A stretch of 64,000 bases of DNA. Source: Lysinibacillus sp. B2A1 (GTDB lineage: Bacteria; Bacillota; Bacilli; Bacillales_A; Planococcaceae). Shown here piece after piece: positions 51,670-62,114 of the stretch; position 1 is the stretch's first letter, and the number at the start of each line of letters is the position of its first letter. The notes under the pieces were generated by a model. The model had not been told where the DNA came from. It searched no databases and saw only the letters and a list, made by a program, of their open reading frames with translations. A program made the position numbers and the translations under genes. The stretch is taken from contig CP027224.1 of assembly GCA_002973635.1 (NCBI GenBank), forward strand, positions 1,126,501-1,190,500, read 5' to 3'.

Positions 51670-52575
51670 CTATTCTTGCGTTTGTAGGTATTCAACAGCA
51701 ACATCCGGTCGATCTGTAATAATGCCCTTTGCACCGTTACGGATTAATTTTTTCATCGTCTCGCCGTCATTGATTGTCCAATAGTGAACAGGAATGTTTA
51801 AGTTGCTTAAAAACTGAATAAACTTCGGTGAATCTAGTGCAATAACGCCTGATTTAGGAGGTATTTGGAATACATCTACCTTTGGATGGTATAGATGTCC
51901 AAATTGGCTGGAGAATGAAGCGAATGCTTTTCGAACATCTGTCTCGCCAGCACCGAGGGCTACTTGATTTTGCGCATATAGATTAAAACGATCTATCTGT
52001 TCCCCGTAAAAGCTTGTGACAACTACACGATTTTCAGCACCAAGCTCTTCAATTAAACGCCATAGTTTTGAAGGCATTAAGCTCCCTTCATAGGTATCTG
52101 GCGCATCTTTAATATCAATATTAATCAACATATTTGGATAAGTTTCTAGTAGCTCACGTAAAGTAACAACATCTACTTTTTCATTTCGATAAGGAAATTC
52201 ACCATTTAAATCTTCAAATTGATAGCCGTGGTTTAGGGCATTAATTTCTGCTAAAGTCATATCTGCAACTAGACCATAGCCATCTGTAGTACGATGAACA
52301 GTATCATCATGAAAAACGATGATTTCCTCATCTTTCGTTAAGCGAATGTCTATTTCAAAGCCATCTACGCCTAATTGTGCAGCTTTTTCAAAAGCAGGTA
52401 TTGTATGCTCAGGTGCTATCTGTGCACCGCCGCGATGTGCGAGAATAATAGGGCGATCAAATTGTAATGCTTGTTTACTTTCACGCTGCTGAGGTTTAGA
52501 AATTGCTTTACTACCTGCCCAAGCAGCCGCACTTGCTGCAGCGATTGCAAGTGCAATCTTCGTTTTTTTACCCAT
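51670..52575 (-). CDS. Glycerophosphodiester phosphodiesterase, membrane-anchored or exported
   Basis: 301-aa GDPD-family TIM barrel that hydrolyses glycerophosphodiesters to glycerol-3-phosphate and an alcohol. Catalytic motif AHRGGAQIAPEHT near residue 48, then DGFEIDIRLTKD and VFHDDTVHRTTDG, with INIDIKD later. An N-terminal hydrophobic segment (about 6-24) is a signal or anchor without a clear lipobox. AAGGAGG precedes the ATG. Confidence 0.92.
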   Translation of the reverse strand: MGKKTKIALAIAAASAAAWAGSKAISKPQQRESKQALQFDRPIILAHRGGAQIAPEHTIPAFEKAAQLGVDGFEIDIRLTKDEEIIVFHDDTVHRTTDGYGLVADMTLAEINALNHGYQFEDLNGEFPYRNEKVDVVTLRELLETYPNMLINIDIKDAPDTYEGSLMPSKLWRLIEELGAENRVVVTSFYGEQIDRFNLYAQNQVALGAGETDVRKAFASFSSQFGHLYHPKVDVFQIPPKSGVIALDSPKFIQFLSNLNIPVHYWTINDGETMKKLIRNGAKGIITDRPDVAVEYLQTQE

Positions 52576-52845
52576 ATTCGTCCTCCTTAAAAAATTTAAA
52601 TGATATAAAAGGTACTGGCGAATTCATTTTTGAATTTGAAATTTTTGAGCAAACAAAATCAGTGAAATTTTTGATTATAGACGTTTAAACTAAAGTTCTA
52701 TTAACTTAAGTGAATGTAAAACTCTTAATGAATGTTGTATGCTTTACCATTATAACGGAAAAATGAGCGTTCTGTCAGCTAAACTCTGTTGCTATCATTT
52801 TCCGGTCTATGGTATTCTTTTATGTAAGAAATGAGGGAATACTAT

Positions 52846-53118
52846 ATGAACGAACGACAAGGACTAATCGTGTACGTCCATCAATTAAAACATGCGAAGT
52901 CTCTTCGAAAATATGGTCATGTTCTTTATATTTCTCGGAGGCAAAAATATGTAGTGCTCTATTGCGATCGAGAGGAAATTGAAATGATGACAACAAAACT
53001 ACAACGCCTTCCTTTTGTAAAAGACGTTGTAAAGTCTTATCGTCCATTCGTTAAAACTGAGTTTGAGAATGCAAAACCTGATAAAGCGAAGGAATATGAC
53101 TACAAAGCAGGTCTATAA
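52846..53118 (+). CDS. ylbG: YlbG / UPF0298 (DUF2129) protein
   Basis: 90-aa protein of the UPF0298 family ([35 protein letters not shown]). B. subtilis ylbG normally follows ylbF directly; here it resumes the backbone after the island. ATG 52846 with GAGGGA upstream. Function unknown. Confidence 0.9.
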   Translation: MNERQGLIVYVHQLKHAKSLRKYGHVLYISRRQKYVVLYCDREEIEMMTTKLQRLPFVKDVVKSYRPFVKTEFENAKPDKAKEYDYKAGL

Positions 53119-53120
53119 TA

Positions 53121-53510
53121 TTACGTTAATGCAGGAATATAGTGATGAAGCCTCATTATTCCTATTAAGTATTGATAAAATAGTTTTGATTCCGAAAATA
53201 TAGATGAGTGCTTTATTTCTACAACAACTGCTTTTCGACCTAGTTGCTCAATACTTTCTTCGAATATTTTTTGTCGCTTTGAAGGCTGTTCTTCTATATA
53301 AGGAATGCCTTCTCGACAAATATAAATCGGCATGAATTTACTTTCACCGACTGGTTTGAAGGCAACTGCTAAAGAAGCAACTTTTTTTTCTTCTTTTGAG
53401 GAAGTTAGTATAAAGGCTTGGTGAAAACGACTTTGATTGGTGTTCACTAGTTCAAGGAGCTCGTAGACATCACCATAGCCTTCACCTAATTCTATAAATT
53501 GTTGTGGCAT
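53121..53510 (-). CDS. DUF7147 family protein (often labelled methylthioribose kinase)
   Basis: 129-aa protein with the Bacillales pattern FIELGEGYGDVYELLEL, then SLAVAFKPVGESKFMPIYICREGIP and YYQYLIGIMRLHHYIPAL (FYQYLIGIMRLHHYIPAL here). Homologues have been mislabelled methylthioribose kinase, but no kinase motif is visible. ATG 53510 has AAAGGATG upstream; the longer frame has none. Divergent from the next gene. Confidence 0.85.
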   Translation of the reverse strand: MPQQFIELGEGYGDVYELLELVNTNQSRFHQAFILTSSKEEKKVASLAVAFKPVGESKFMPIYICREGIPYIEEQPSKRQKIFEESIEQLGRKAVVVEIKHSSIFSESKLFYQYLIGIMRLHHYIPALT

Positions 53511-53565
53511 AAAATTGCACATCCTTTCCAATATACATAGTATCATGCTGTGGGAGGTCAAGCAT

Positions 53566-54987
53566 ATGAAATTTGCAATGAGTTTTTTTTCAGTACTTGC
53601 TTTAATTATTACAGGCATAATTTTTTTCCAGTATCATGCATATTCGTCTGACTTAGAGACTGGTAATGGTGAATTCCTTTACTCACAAGAGATAGAGATT
53701 TTCTATCGCGAGAATAGCTTAGATATTAGGCAGCATTTTAAAAATCTACCCAATCAAAAGGTAAAAATTAAGTGGCCAGAAAATGCAATCAACCTCAGCT
53801 GCTTTATGGAAACTGAAAAAAGCTGTGATCGTTTATCGGATGAAGCTTCCTATTTTGCAAAGGGAGAAATCAAATCTCAATCTGTTTCATACATAATTCC
53901 AATTGAGGGTGGATTAAAAGACAAAATACTTATCCAAAATGTGTTAGCCACATTATTAAATGGCGAAGCTACTTATTCTATTGTCCATATTTCCACAGAT
54001 AGTAAAATTGCTGGTCAATGGATTACAGGACTACCTTTAATTGGACAGCAGCAGCTAGCACTTGTTAACTATACAATGTTTAGTGGGAATGGTACAATCC
54101 GTGATATTTATTGGCAATCAGCTAATCTCAAGGTACAAGAACAAAGCTCTGTATTATCTATTTATGCACCAGGAGCTATTTCAAAGGATTTCTTGAAATC
54201 ATTAGAAAATTTACAGTTTTTAAATGACCAACATATTGCGATTATTCAAGAGAAAAATCCAATGAAAGAACACGATGATCGCCTATTATTTTTACCAACT
54301 TTAACTGCACAAGCAGTAGAGCAGGAAGTGGTTCTGTCACAAATCAAATCACAATATAAGTTCGATAACTCTTCTGAATGGTTACCAGAGGTTGTGGCAT
54401 CCTATTTAGTGAAGGATACGATTGGCTCTGAAAAAACGAAGAAAATCGTGGCAACATTAAAAGAATATATGACTACAGATCAGGAGTCCGCTTGGCAAGA
54501 GGCGATGAATAAACTTGGAGAGGAACCAATCTCGCCAGCATCGATGGATGATCTTTTATCAGCGGTTTTAGGTGCAAAAACTTCTTATTTCAAGTTGAAT
54601 ACTGAACAAAAGAACGGGACATATCCATTATATTTTGAAGATGAACGTGATATTTATGTAAATGATACCTTGAAAAAAGATGTTCAATTTATCAGTTATG
54701 AAGGGCAATCTTTATATACAGCAGATACATTGCTACCTTATCTTGGTTATAGCGCTACTGAAGGGGAAAATGGCTATTATGTAAAAAGTGATAACCGCAC
54801 ATTCAGATTCCCTAAAGAAACAGGATTCTATGTATTTAATCAACGTAGATACGCTACTATTTCAGAACCGATTATTAAAATAGCTGATCATTATTATGTT
54901 GAGGAAGCTTGGCTCCAACGCTTATTCTTAGTTGAATTACAAAAAAATGATGGCCGTATTCAAGTAATAACACAAGGGCAAGAATAA
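53566..54987 (+). CDS. Membrane-anchored protein with C-terminal stalk-like (copper amine oxidase N-like) domain
   Basis: 473-aa protein: N-terminal single helix (residues 4-22), then a large extracytoplasmic part, and a C-terminal stalk-type domain (QFISYEGQSLYTADTLLPYLGYSAT, YVKSDNRTFRF). Function unknown; conserved in the ylb region of related Bacillales. ATG 53566 chosen for GGGAGGT upstream; an earlier ATG at 53515 overlaps the divergent gene's start and has no site. Confidence 0.8.
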   Translation: MKFAMSFFSVLALIITGIIFFQYHAYSSDLETGNGEFLYSQEIEIFYRENSLDIRQHFKNLPNQKVKIKWPENAINLSCFMETEKSCDRLSDEASYFAKGEIKSQSVSYIIPIEGGLKDKILIQNVLATLLNGEATYSIVHISTDSKIAGQWITGLPLIGQQQLALVNYTMFSGNGTIRDIYWQSANLKVQEQSSVLSIYAPGAISKDFLKSLENLQFLNDQHIAIIQEKNPMKEHDDRLLFLPTLTAQAVEQEVVLSQIKSQYKFDNSSEWLPEVVASYLVKDTIGSEKTKKIVATLKEYMTTDQESAWQEAMNKLGEEPISPASMDDLLSAVLGAKTSYFKLNTEQKNGTYPLYFEDERDIYVNDTLKKDVQFISYEGQSLYTADTLLPYLGYSATEGENGYYVKSDNRTFRFPKETGFYVFNQRRYATISEPIIKIADHYYVEEAWLQRLFLVELQKNDGRIQVITQGQE

Positions 54988-54988
54988 T

Positions 54989-55032
54989 ATTTTGCAGCGG
55001 AGGTTTGTCTTCCGCTGCAAAAATTCTTTTAT
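54989..55032 (+). terminator. Terminator before rsmD
   Basis: Stem TTTTGCAGCGGA / TCCGCTGCAAAA followed by ATTCTTTT. Confidence 0.88.
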
Positions 55033-55063
55033 ATGGAAGAAGAAAGTACGGTGATTGACGTAA

Positions 55064-56123
<1,060 letters not shown>

Positions 56124-56128
56124 TAAAC

Positions 56129-56163
56129 AAAGGGGATGTCAGTATTTGGACGTCCTTTTTTTA
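56129..56163 (+). terminator. Terminator after coaD
   Basis: Stem AAAGGGGATGTC / GGACGTCCTTT (one wobble) with a T7 run. Confidence 0.8.
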
Positions 56164-56195
56164 TTTCAGGATATCCAACAAATGTATAATTTTGA

Positions 56196-56252
56196 TAGGA
56201 GTGAGGCTACTCGACTCTAGTGCTAAAGTGAGTAGCCTAGAAAGAGAATCAC
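56196..56252 (+). repeat. Structured interspersed repeat, shortened copy 3
   Basis: About 57 bp keeping the outer stem GGCTACTC / GAGTAGCC and flanks GGAGTG and GAATCAC of the family seen at 11616 and 12094, with the central stems deleted. Confidence 0.65.
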
Positions 56253-56313
56253 TCTCAATTCGCCACATTCATCATACATCTGGAAAATGAGCTCTAGAAA
56301 TAAGCTACTTTCG

Positions 56314-57213
56314 TTATTTTAAGAAAAAAAGAGCATAAATAGTTGGCACAATGATTATGCTAAGTAGGCGGAATTTTATATATGGTCGAACAGAAAGCTT
56401 GGCTGATTTAGCAATAACAAAAATTTGTAAATGGATACTGATACTTTGCATCGTAAGTAATAGAACTACTAGTAATGGTAAAAATGAAAGATTGGGAAAG
56501 GCTGTGATGGTCATTTTTAGACCATTTGTAACTTCGAGAATGGCAGCAATAGAAAGCTCAGCTGTATGAGGTAATTTTGGTATAAGTTTATCCAAGCCTT
56601 GTTGTACAATCGTTTGAATTGTAGTGAAAAATATAATTGTTGTCCCAACTAAAAGAATCGTCGGTGCTGTCTCTTTAATGCTTTCAGAGAAAGGTGCTGT
56701 ATATAAAGGTGTATTATGAATAGAAATGCTAGGAAGATCAGATTTGCGGAATAAAAAATAACCAGTTATTAAACAACAAATATTAAAACTATGTAGTAAA
56801 CATAAAAACAGCCAGCCAAACGTATTACTGTGTAACAAATCAAGACTTACAAAACCTAGTACAAAAAGTGGGCTCGGTGCATGACAAACTGCCAGTAAAA
56901 AATTTGCTTCTTTAGGATGAAGCTGTCCACTGTTTTTCAGGTACACAATTGTTGTTGCACCAGTTGGATAACCTCCAAGTGCGCTAATAATATAGGCTTG
57001 TACGTATAATGAGGCTCTTTTGGTCTTTGTACGCATAGGAGCTGTTAAACGCAATAGCCATTGCGTTAAAATTAAATACGGTAGTAAATACGGAAAAAGC
57101 GCATCCATAAATAGAGTTAACCCTAAGTCAGTACCGTGATGAGCTGTTTGTGGGAATAACAAGAGTAATAGAATAAGAACGATGCAGAGCGCTATTTGAA
57201 TTGTGGCATACAT
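56314..57213 (-). CDS. ylbJ: YlbJ/SpoVV-like sporulation membrane protein
   Basis: About 299-aa polytopic membrane protein with the nucleoside-recognition/YlbJ pattern (LFPYLLPYLILTQWLLRL, ALGGYPTGATTIVYLKNSG, AVCHAPSPLFVLG). B. subtilis SpoVV (YlbJ, 408 aa) is reported to move dipicolinic acid across the outer forespore membrane. This copy is shorter and on the minus strand relative to neighbours. ATG 57213 is preferred; the longer frame starts at an unsupported TTG overlapping the ylbL start. Confidence 0.82.
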   Translation of the reverse strand: MYATIQIALCIVLILLLLLFPQTAHHGTDLGLTLFMDALFPYLLPYLILTQWLLRLTAPMRTKTKRASLYVQAYIISALGGYPTGATTIVYLKNSGQLHPKEANFLLAVCHAPSPLFVLGFVSLDLLHSNTFGWLFLCLLHSFNICCLITGYFLFRKSDLPSISIHNTPLYTAPFSESIKETAPTILLVGTTIIFFTTIQTIVQQGLDKLIPKLPHTAELSIAAILEVTNGLKMTITAFPNLSFLPLLVVLLLTMQSISIHLQIFVIAKSAKLSVRPYIKFRLLSIIIVPTIYALFFLK

Positions 57214-57330
57214 GTTATCATCTCGTTTCAACTTTTTGTCATTCACATAGGCAAATGCTAAAATCAATATATGTAAAAAAGGCAAAAACATGAACGTATG
57301 GTTTTGCGAGCGTCCTAGGAGGTGTTCCAA

Positions 57331-58377
57331 ATGAAGAAAAAAATAAGTATTTATGCAGTGTTATTAGTCGTTATTTGTTTTTTAATGTTATACCGACTAG
57401 ACGCTTATATTATGAAGCCTGGAAGTGCTTATGATGTCAGTAAATTTGTTACTGTGGAAAACAATCATACTGAAAATAAAGGGTCTATGAGTTTGATGAC
57501 GGTAGCTATGCAGCAAGCGACTCCTTTTTCGTATCTTTGGGCTAAAACACAAAAATATCAAAAACTAATGGATATTAATCAGGTGCGAAATCCGTTAGAA
57601 GATGAAGAAGAATATAATGTTCGACAGCTTAAATTAATGTCTGACTCCCAGTTTAATGCAAAGTATATTGCCTTCCAGAAAGCGGGACTTCAAACAACAA
57701 TACATTTCGATGGAGTCTTTGTTTTAAATGTTTTGGATGGCGGTGCTTCAGACGGTCTTTTAAAAGCAGGGGACGAAATTATTGAAGTGGATGGGCATAA
57801 AATTAGTAACCAGCAAATGCTAGTAGATCTTTTGAAGCTCAAAGAGCTTGGAGATAAAGCAACAATTAAATTTATACGTAATAAAATTGAACAAGAGGTC
57901 ACGATTACGTTAAAAGAGATTCCTAGAGCTGAGGAAAAAAGAGCTGGTTTAGGTATTTCATATGCAGAAAGTAAGTCAATTGAAACAAACCCAAAAGTGA
58001 CAATGAAGACAGAGGATATTGGTGGTCCATCTGCGGGGCTAATGTTTACACTTGAAATATTAGATCAACTACTTGAAGAGGATTTAACCAAAGGCTATGC
58101 TGTAGCAGGCACAGGAGAAATGTTGGTTGATGGCTCTGTTGGAAGAATTGGAGGAATAGACTATAAGGTCATCGCTGCTGATAAAGATGATATGGAAATC
58201 TTCTTTGCGCCAGATGATGAAATTTCTCCAGAACTGAAAGCGAAATACCCTGAATTGGAATCTAATTATGCGACAGCAGTAAAAACAGCTAAAGAAATTG
58301 GCACGAAAATGAAAATAGTACCTGTTAAAACAGTAGATGATGCCATAAAATATTTAAAACAGTTACAGCCCAAATAA
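57331..58377 (+). CDS. ylbL: YlbL-like PDZ and Lon-type (S16) protease, membrane-anchored
   Basis: 348-aa protein: N-terminal membrane helix (residues 5-22), PDZ domain about 120-200 (FDGVFVLNVLDGGASDGLLKAGDEIIEVDG) and a Lon-like protease domain with catalytic Ser in GGPSAGL and Lys in IDYKVIAA. Predicted to act outside the cytoplasmic membrane. AGGAGGTG is 8 bp before ATG 57331. B. subtilis ylbK (patatin-like) is missing between coaD/ylbJ and this gene. Confidence 0.92.
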   Translation: MKKKISIYAVLLVVICFLMLYRLDAYIMKPGSAYDVSKFVTVENNHTENKGSMSLMTVAMQQATPFSYLWAKTQKYQKLMDINQVRNPLEDEEEYNVRQLKLMSDSQFNAKYIAFQKAGLQTTIHFDGVFVLNVLDGGASDGLLKAGDEIIEVDGHKISNQQMLVDLLKLKELGDKATIKFIRNKIEQEVTITLKEIPRAEEKRAGLGISYAESKSIETNPKVTMKTEDIGGPSAGLMFTLEILDQLLEEDLTKGYAVAGTGEMLVDGSVGRIGGIDYKVIAADKDDMEIFFAPDDEISPELKAKYPELESNYATAVKTAKEIGTKMKIVPVKTVDDAIKYLKQLQPK

Positions 58378-58413
58378 AAAAGGATGCTAGATACTTTCTG
58401 GCATCCTTTTACA
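58377..58413. terminator. Terminator between ylbL and tmcAL
   Basis: Stem AAAAAGGATGC / GCATCCTTTT with a T-rich tail; its left arm overlaps the ylbL stop. Convergent arrangement suggests action in both directions. Confidence 0.85.
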
Positions 58414-58423
58414 GTGTGTGGGC

Positions 58424-59635
58424 CTAAGAACGAATCGGTGGTGTTTGATAATCTTTAGGCAGACTTTGTTCCATATTTCCAGTTTCTATGCTTAGGTTGT
58501 AAATCTCTGCTGCATGAATATCTAAAGTAAGCATAGCATCTTTCGTAGCTGCAACACGGCTGATTAATGGTAAAGATATGTCCTTTTTATACTTCCCTAA
58601 ATAGGCCTGCCCTTTTGTACTCATACCAAGTAAGCGAATATAGGATGGAGCAACACTGTTATGTAATTGCTCCTTACTAAACCCAGTATAAATATGAGTA
58701 AGCATGCGCTGAAGTCGTGTCCATGTATAGCGTTTTGATTTGATTTTTTCCATAAAGCTGCTAAAGGAATGACTTGTTTTGGCTGCCTTGATAAGAGCAT
58801 TCTCAATTCCTTCTGTTACTTCAGCATAGTGATTCAATTCGCGAGGTGTATGGCGAATAAGTGTAAACTGTAGGAATGGCCAGAAAGCTTCCCAACTAGC
58901 AAATTTACCATACTGACGATGCCAATTAGCTAAATAATCAAAAGATGCTTTTGGTAAAACATCTTGTACATGCTCGAGTTCACGAGATGTTGCTAAAGCC
59001 TGGCGTATTCCCGTAGCACTAGCGATGGATGCACCTTCCTGTAAAGCATCATGGTAACCTGCTGCAATTCGTGGGATAGTTATCGGTACAATACCACTAT
59101 CTAATGTTTTTGCTGCTTCAATATAATGAAAGCCGAGTATATTATTAGGCTGTGATAAATCAATGTATGTAGCAGGGAATTTTTGAGAAAGCTGTTTATA
59201 AGCATAATGTAAGCTTTTAGGATAGCTCGCACCAGTTGTAAGGCTTTCTTTAATAAGTGCGTTGTACTCCTCTCGATGTCCATGAATAAGCTCAAACGTA
59301 CTCATAAAGGGTTGTATGGAACCGTCTTCACTGCCAAATGCAAAAGATTCACAGCCTATTGCGGTTAATAATGCAATGGCTCCTTTAGCGAAATCAGTTG
59401 CAGGTGCGGTACTATAAACATAAGGCAGCTCGATGACGATATCTACACCACCAACTAGTGCCATTTTTGTGCGTGTCCATTTATCAACCATGGCTGGCTC
59501 ACCACGTTGCAGGAATGTTCCGCTCATTACAGCGATGACAAGGTCTGCTTGTGCTGCTTTTTTTGCCTGTTCTAAATGATAAGCATGTCCATTGTGAAAA
59601 GGGTTGTATTCAACTACTACGCCAACTGCTTTCAT
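58424..59635 (-). CDS. tmcAL: tRNA(Met) cytidine acetate ligase TmcAL (YlbM)
   Basis: 403-aa HIGH-motif nucleotidyltransferase-fold enzyme that uses acetate and ATP to acetylate C34 of elongator tRNA-Met. The N-terminal VEYNPFHNGHAYHL and VMSGTFLQRGEPA are the family hallmarks, with ALSSRVAAT-like (PLISRVAAT) in the C-terminal region. TTGAT-preceded GGGGG site before the ATG. Divergent from ylbN. Confidence 0.95.
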   Translation of the reverse strand: MKAVGVVVEYNPFHNGHAYHLEQAKKAAQADLVIAVMSGTFLQRGEPAMVDKWTRTKMALVGGVDIVIELPYVYSTAPATDFAKGAIALLTAIGCESFAFGSEDGSIQPFMSTFELIHGHREEYNALIKESLTTGASYPKSLHYAYKQLSQKFPATYIDLSQPNNILGFHYIEAAKTLDSGIVPITIPRIAAGYHDALQEGASIASATGIRQALATSRELEHVQDVLPKASFDYLANWHRQYGKFASWEAFWPFLQFTLIRHTPRELNHYAEVTEGIENALIKAAKTSHSFSSFMEKIKSKRYTWTRLQRMLTHIYTGFSKEQLHNSVAPSYIRLLGMSTKGQAYLGKYKKDISLPLISRVAATKDAMLTLDIHAAEIYNLSIETGNMEQSLPKDYQTPPIRS

Positions 59636-59764
59636 GCATCAAGCCCCCATCTATTTTTTACTTCTTGTTAGTAGTAACCTATTTAGCAGGTACTAAATAA
59701 AGAAAATACGTGTATTATAGTATATAATTATAGTTGGGTTTTATAGTGGTGACAAGAAATTATC

Positions 59765-59793
59765 TTGACATCTATTTTTACACATTATATAAT
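59765..59793 (+). promoter_or_regulatory. Consensus sigma-A promoter of ylbN-rpmF
   Basis: Perfect TTGACA (59765-59770), exactly 17 bp spacer, perfect TATAAT (59788-59793), about 30 bp before the ylbN start. The best promoter in the window, fitting a ribosomal-protein operon. Confidence 0.92.
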
Positions 59794-59823
59794 CAACAGT
59801 GTTGTCTCGAGGTGATTAAACGA

Positions 59824-60357
59824 ATGAAATGGTCAATTCATCAATTATCTAAATACCGCCAAAACGGGATGCCGATTGACACCTATGTCCAATTGGACGA
59901 GGTGATGGAGCGAAACCAGGATATTCGAGCAATTTCGCCCGTTCATGTAAAAGGGCTATGTACTTTTGGTGCATCGCAAATGACATGTCAGCTAACTGTG
60001 ACGGCGACGCTAACACTTCCATGTGCACGCACGTGGGAGGATGTTGAGTTTCCTATCGAAGTTGAGACAGTTGAGATTTTCAGCTGGATTGAGGAAGAAA
60101 AACGAGGGGAAGATGACGGAGACATTCACTATATTGATGGTGAAGTCATCGACATGAAGCCAGTTATTGAAGAACTTATTCTTCTTGAGGTACCTATGCA
60201 AGTATTCAAAGAGAATACCGAAGGACAAATGCAAGGTGGGAAAAACTGGTCTTACGCAACAGATGAAGACGTTGAGCTACACAAAAAAGCTGATGAGCAA
60301 AAAGTGGATCCAAGACTAGCTGCTTTAGCTAAGTATTTTGATCAAACAGACGAATAG
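59824..60357 (+). CDS. ylbN: YlbN / DUF177 (YceD-like) protein
   Basis: 177-aa acidic protein of the DUF177 family, whose gene precedes rpmF in many bacteria (YceD in E. coli); associated with 23S rRNA/ribosome synthesis, mechanism unclear. Two Cys in LCTFGASQMTCQLTVTATLTLPCART are typical. ATG 59824 with CGAGGTGA upstream; the longer frame overlaps the promoter and is rejected. Confidence 0.92.
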   Translation: MKWSIHQLSKYRQNGMPIDTYVQLDEVMERNQDIRAISPVHVKGLCTFGASQMTCQLTVTATLTLPCARTWEDVEFPIEVETVEIFSWIEEEKRGEDDGDIHYIDGEVIDMKPVIEELILLEVPMQVFKENTEGQMQGGKNWSYATDEDVELHKKADEQKVDPRLAALAKYFDQTDE

Positions 60358-60381
60358 ACGATCTGTAAGGAGGTGCCATCA

Positions 60382-60555
60382 ATGGCTGTACCATTTAGAA
60401 GAACTTCTAAAACTGCAAAAAGAAAGCGTCGTACGCATTTCAAACTATCTGTACCTGGTATGGTAGCTTGCCCAAACTGTGGTGAAGCAAAATTATCACA
60501 CCGTGTTTGCAAAGCTTGCGGACATTACAAAGGTAAAGAAGTAGTAAGCAAATAA
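60382..60555 (+). CDS. rpmF: 50S ribosomal protein L32
   Basis: 57-aa basic ribosomal protein with the zinc ribbon CPNCG ... CKACG, i.e. the zinc-binding (C+) form. [17 protein letters not shown] start. AAGGAGGTG upstream. Follows ylbN by 24 bp. Confidence 0.97.
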   Translation: MAVPFRRTSKTAKRKRRTHFKLSVPGMVACPNCGEAKLSHRVCKACGHYKGKEVVSK

Positions 60556-60571
60556 TTCAGTGTTTGCTCAC

Positions 60572-60618
60572 TTAAAAGGCTAGTAGAGAGACCATGGCTC
60601 TTTACTAGCCTTTTTGTA
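60572..60618 (+). terminator. Terminator after rpmF
   Basis: Long stem AAAAGGCTAGTA-AGAG / CTCTT-TACTAGCCTTTT with T tail. Confidence 0.9.
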
Positions 60619-60718
60619 TGCTCGAAGAGACGGAATATTTCATTAATAATAAAAAGATGTATAGTGCAATAATAATTGTGTGATACAATTTATTCATTGG
60701 GACAAAGGGGGAAATAGT

Positions 60719-61486
60719 ATGGCGTATACAATTGACAATAATGAAGGCATTATGACTTTTACCATTAATCGTGAAGAAAAGCGAAATGCGGTCAATGACG
60801 AGGTTATGGATGGCCTGCAAGAAGTAATTACATATATTCAAAACCATGATAATGTTCGTTTTTTAGTTGTAACCGGTGCGGGTGATAAATCATTTTGCTC
60901 GGGCGGGGATTTATCAGAATTCCATTCGCTTGAAACAGAGGATGAAGCATTTGGGATGCTAAGTAAGATGGGGAAAATATTGTATGATCTTGCAACTTTA
61001 CCTGTACCCACAATTGCTTTGATTAATGGTGCGGCAGTTGGAGGGGGTTGCGAGATTGCAACAGCTTGCGATTTTCGTCTAGTAGCCAGTCATGCGAAAT
61101 GTGGTTTTATACAAGGCACATTAGCAATTACAAGTGGCTGGGGAGGCGGTACATACTTATTTGAACGAGGCTTACGTCATGATCGTGCAATGAAGATGCT
61201 AGTAGACGCCAAGCCTTACCCAGCTGAATTACTATATGAAATTGGTTGGGCTATGCGTGTTTTTGAAGGCTCGAAAGAAGAAGCGTTAAATGATTTTATT
61301 GAACATATGCGTAAAATTCATCCTTCTGTTCATAAGGCCTATAAAGAAATTGAGCTTCGAAAGTGGCGTGAACGGAATATGTATGAACGTGTAATGGAGG
61401 AAGTTCGTACCTGTGCAAAGTTGTGGGAAAGTGAAGCCCATCATGAGGCAGTTAATAATTTCCTGACTAAGAAGAACAATAATTAA
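60719..61486 (+). CDS. Enoyl-CoA hydratase/isomerase family protein
   Basis: 255-aa crotonase-fold protein: NREEKRNAVNDEV, the oxyanion-hole SFCSGGDLSEF and NGAAVGGGCEIATACDFR. The exact reaction is unknown. ATG 60719 with AAAGGGGG upstream. Inserted between rpmF and ylbO relative to B. subtilis, with its own terminator. Confidence 0.9.
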   Translation: MAYTIDNNEGIMTFTINREEKRNAVNDEVMDGLQEVITYIQNHDNVRFLVVTGAGDKSFCSGGDLSEFHSLETEDEAFGMLSKMGKILYDLATLPVPTIALINGAAVGGGCEIATACDFRLVASHAKCGFIQGTLAITSGWGGGTYLFERGLRHDRAMKMLVDAKPYPAELLYEIGWAMRVFEGSKEEALNDFIEHMRKIHPSVHKAYKEIELRKWRERNMYERVMEEVRTCAKLWESEAHHEAVNNFLTKKNNN

Positions 61487-61490
61487 TGTA

Positions 61491-61533
61491 TAACGGCAGC
61501 GATGATTGAAAAGCATAATCGCTGTCTTTTTTT
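61491..61533 (+). terminator. Terminator after the enoyl-CoA hydratase gene
   Basis: Stem GGCAGCGATGATT / AATCGCTGTC region with a T7 run. Confidence 0.85.
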
Positions 61534-61596
61534 ATTCAATGATTCTATTTTGCTTACTCTTGCATATAGTAGTAAAAAATGCGAGGGTGATAGATT

Positions 61597-61974
61597 ATGG
61601 AATTGAAAAAAAGAAAAGATCAATGGACAAAAGAAGACGATGAAAGATTAGCAGAAATCGTCTTGCATAATGTGCAAAATGGTAAAACGCAGTTAGAAGC
61701 ATTTGAATTAGCTGCTTCTGAACTAGGCCGTACAAAACAAGCGTGTGGTTTTCGTTGGAATAAAACTTTACGTGGTCAATATAGTCAGTCACTATTAGCT
61801 GTACGAAATCAACCACAACAGTCAATGCGAAGTCATTTGAAATTGGCGTTGACAAGTTTTGATGAATTAACAGATGCTTATCAAACCCTTGAGATTAGAC
61901 ACCGTGAGCTGCAAAATGAGCATGACAAACTAGTGAAATGGCTGCAACAAGGATATTCTTTAATGAAAGATTAA
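61597..61974 (+). CDS. ylbO: RsfA/GerR-family Myb-like transcription factor (YlbO)
   Basis: 125-aa DNA-binding protein with an N-terminal Myb/SANT-like helix-turn-helix (DQWTKEDDERLAEIVLHNVQNG, then AFELAASELGRTKQACGFRWNKTLR) and a C-terminal coiled coil (LEIRHRELQNEHDKL). B. subtilis YlbO is GerR, a sigma-E-dependent repressor/regulator of sporulation genes. GCGAGGGTG precedes the ATG. A CATATAGTA -10-like element lies about 30 bp upstream but the -35 is unclear. Confidence 0.9.
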   Translation: MELKKRKDQWTKEDDERLAEIVLHNVQNGKTQLEAFELAASELGRTKQACGFRWNKTLRGQYSQSLLAVRNQPQQSMRSHLKLALTSFDELTDAYQTLEIRHRELQNEHDKLVKWLQQGYSLMKD

Positions 61975-62114
61975 ACGATAAATATAGAAAATGATGGATA
62001 TTTCTCCTTTTTGAAGTGGTATGTTAAAAACTGTTTTCTGGCTATGCTAGTAAACAATTATCCATATTTTATCGTAAACAATCAGTCATTCCTGTATAAT
62101 AGAAGAACCTGTAT

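Noticed and set aside
57214..57330. 39-residue N-terminal extension of the YlbJ-like protein
   Set aside because: It starts at a TTG overlapping the divergent ylbL start codon with no ribosome-binding site, and the homologue begins near the inner ATG.
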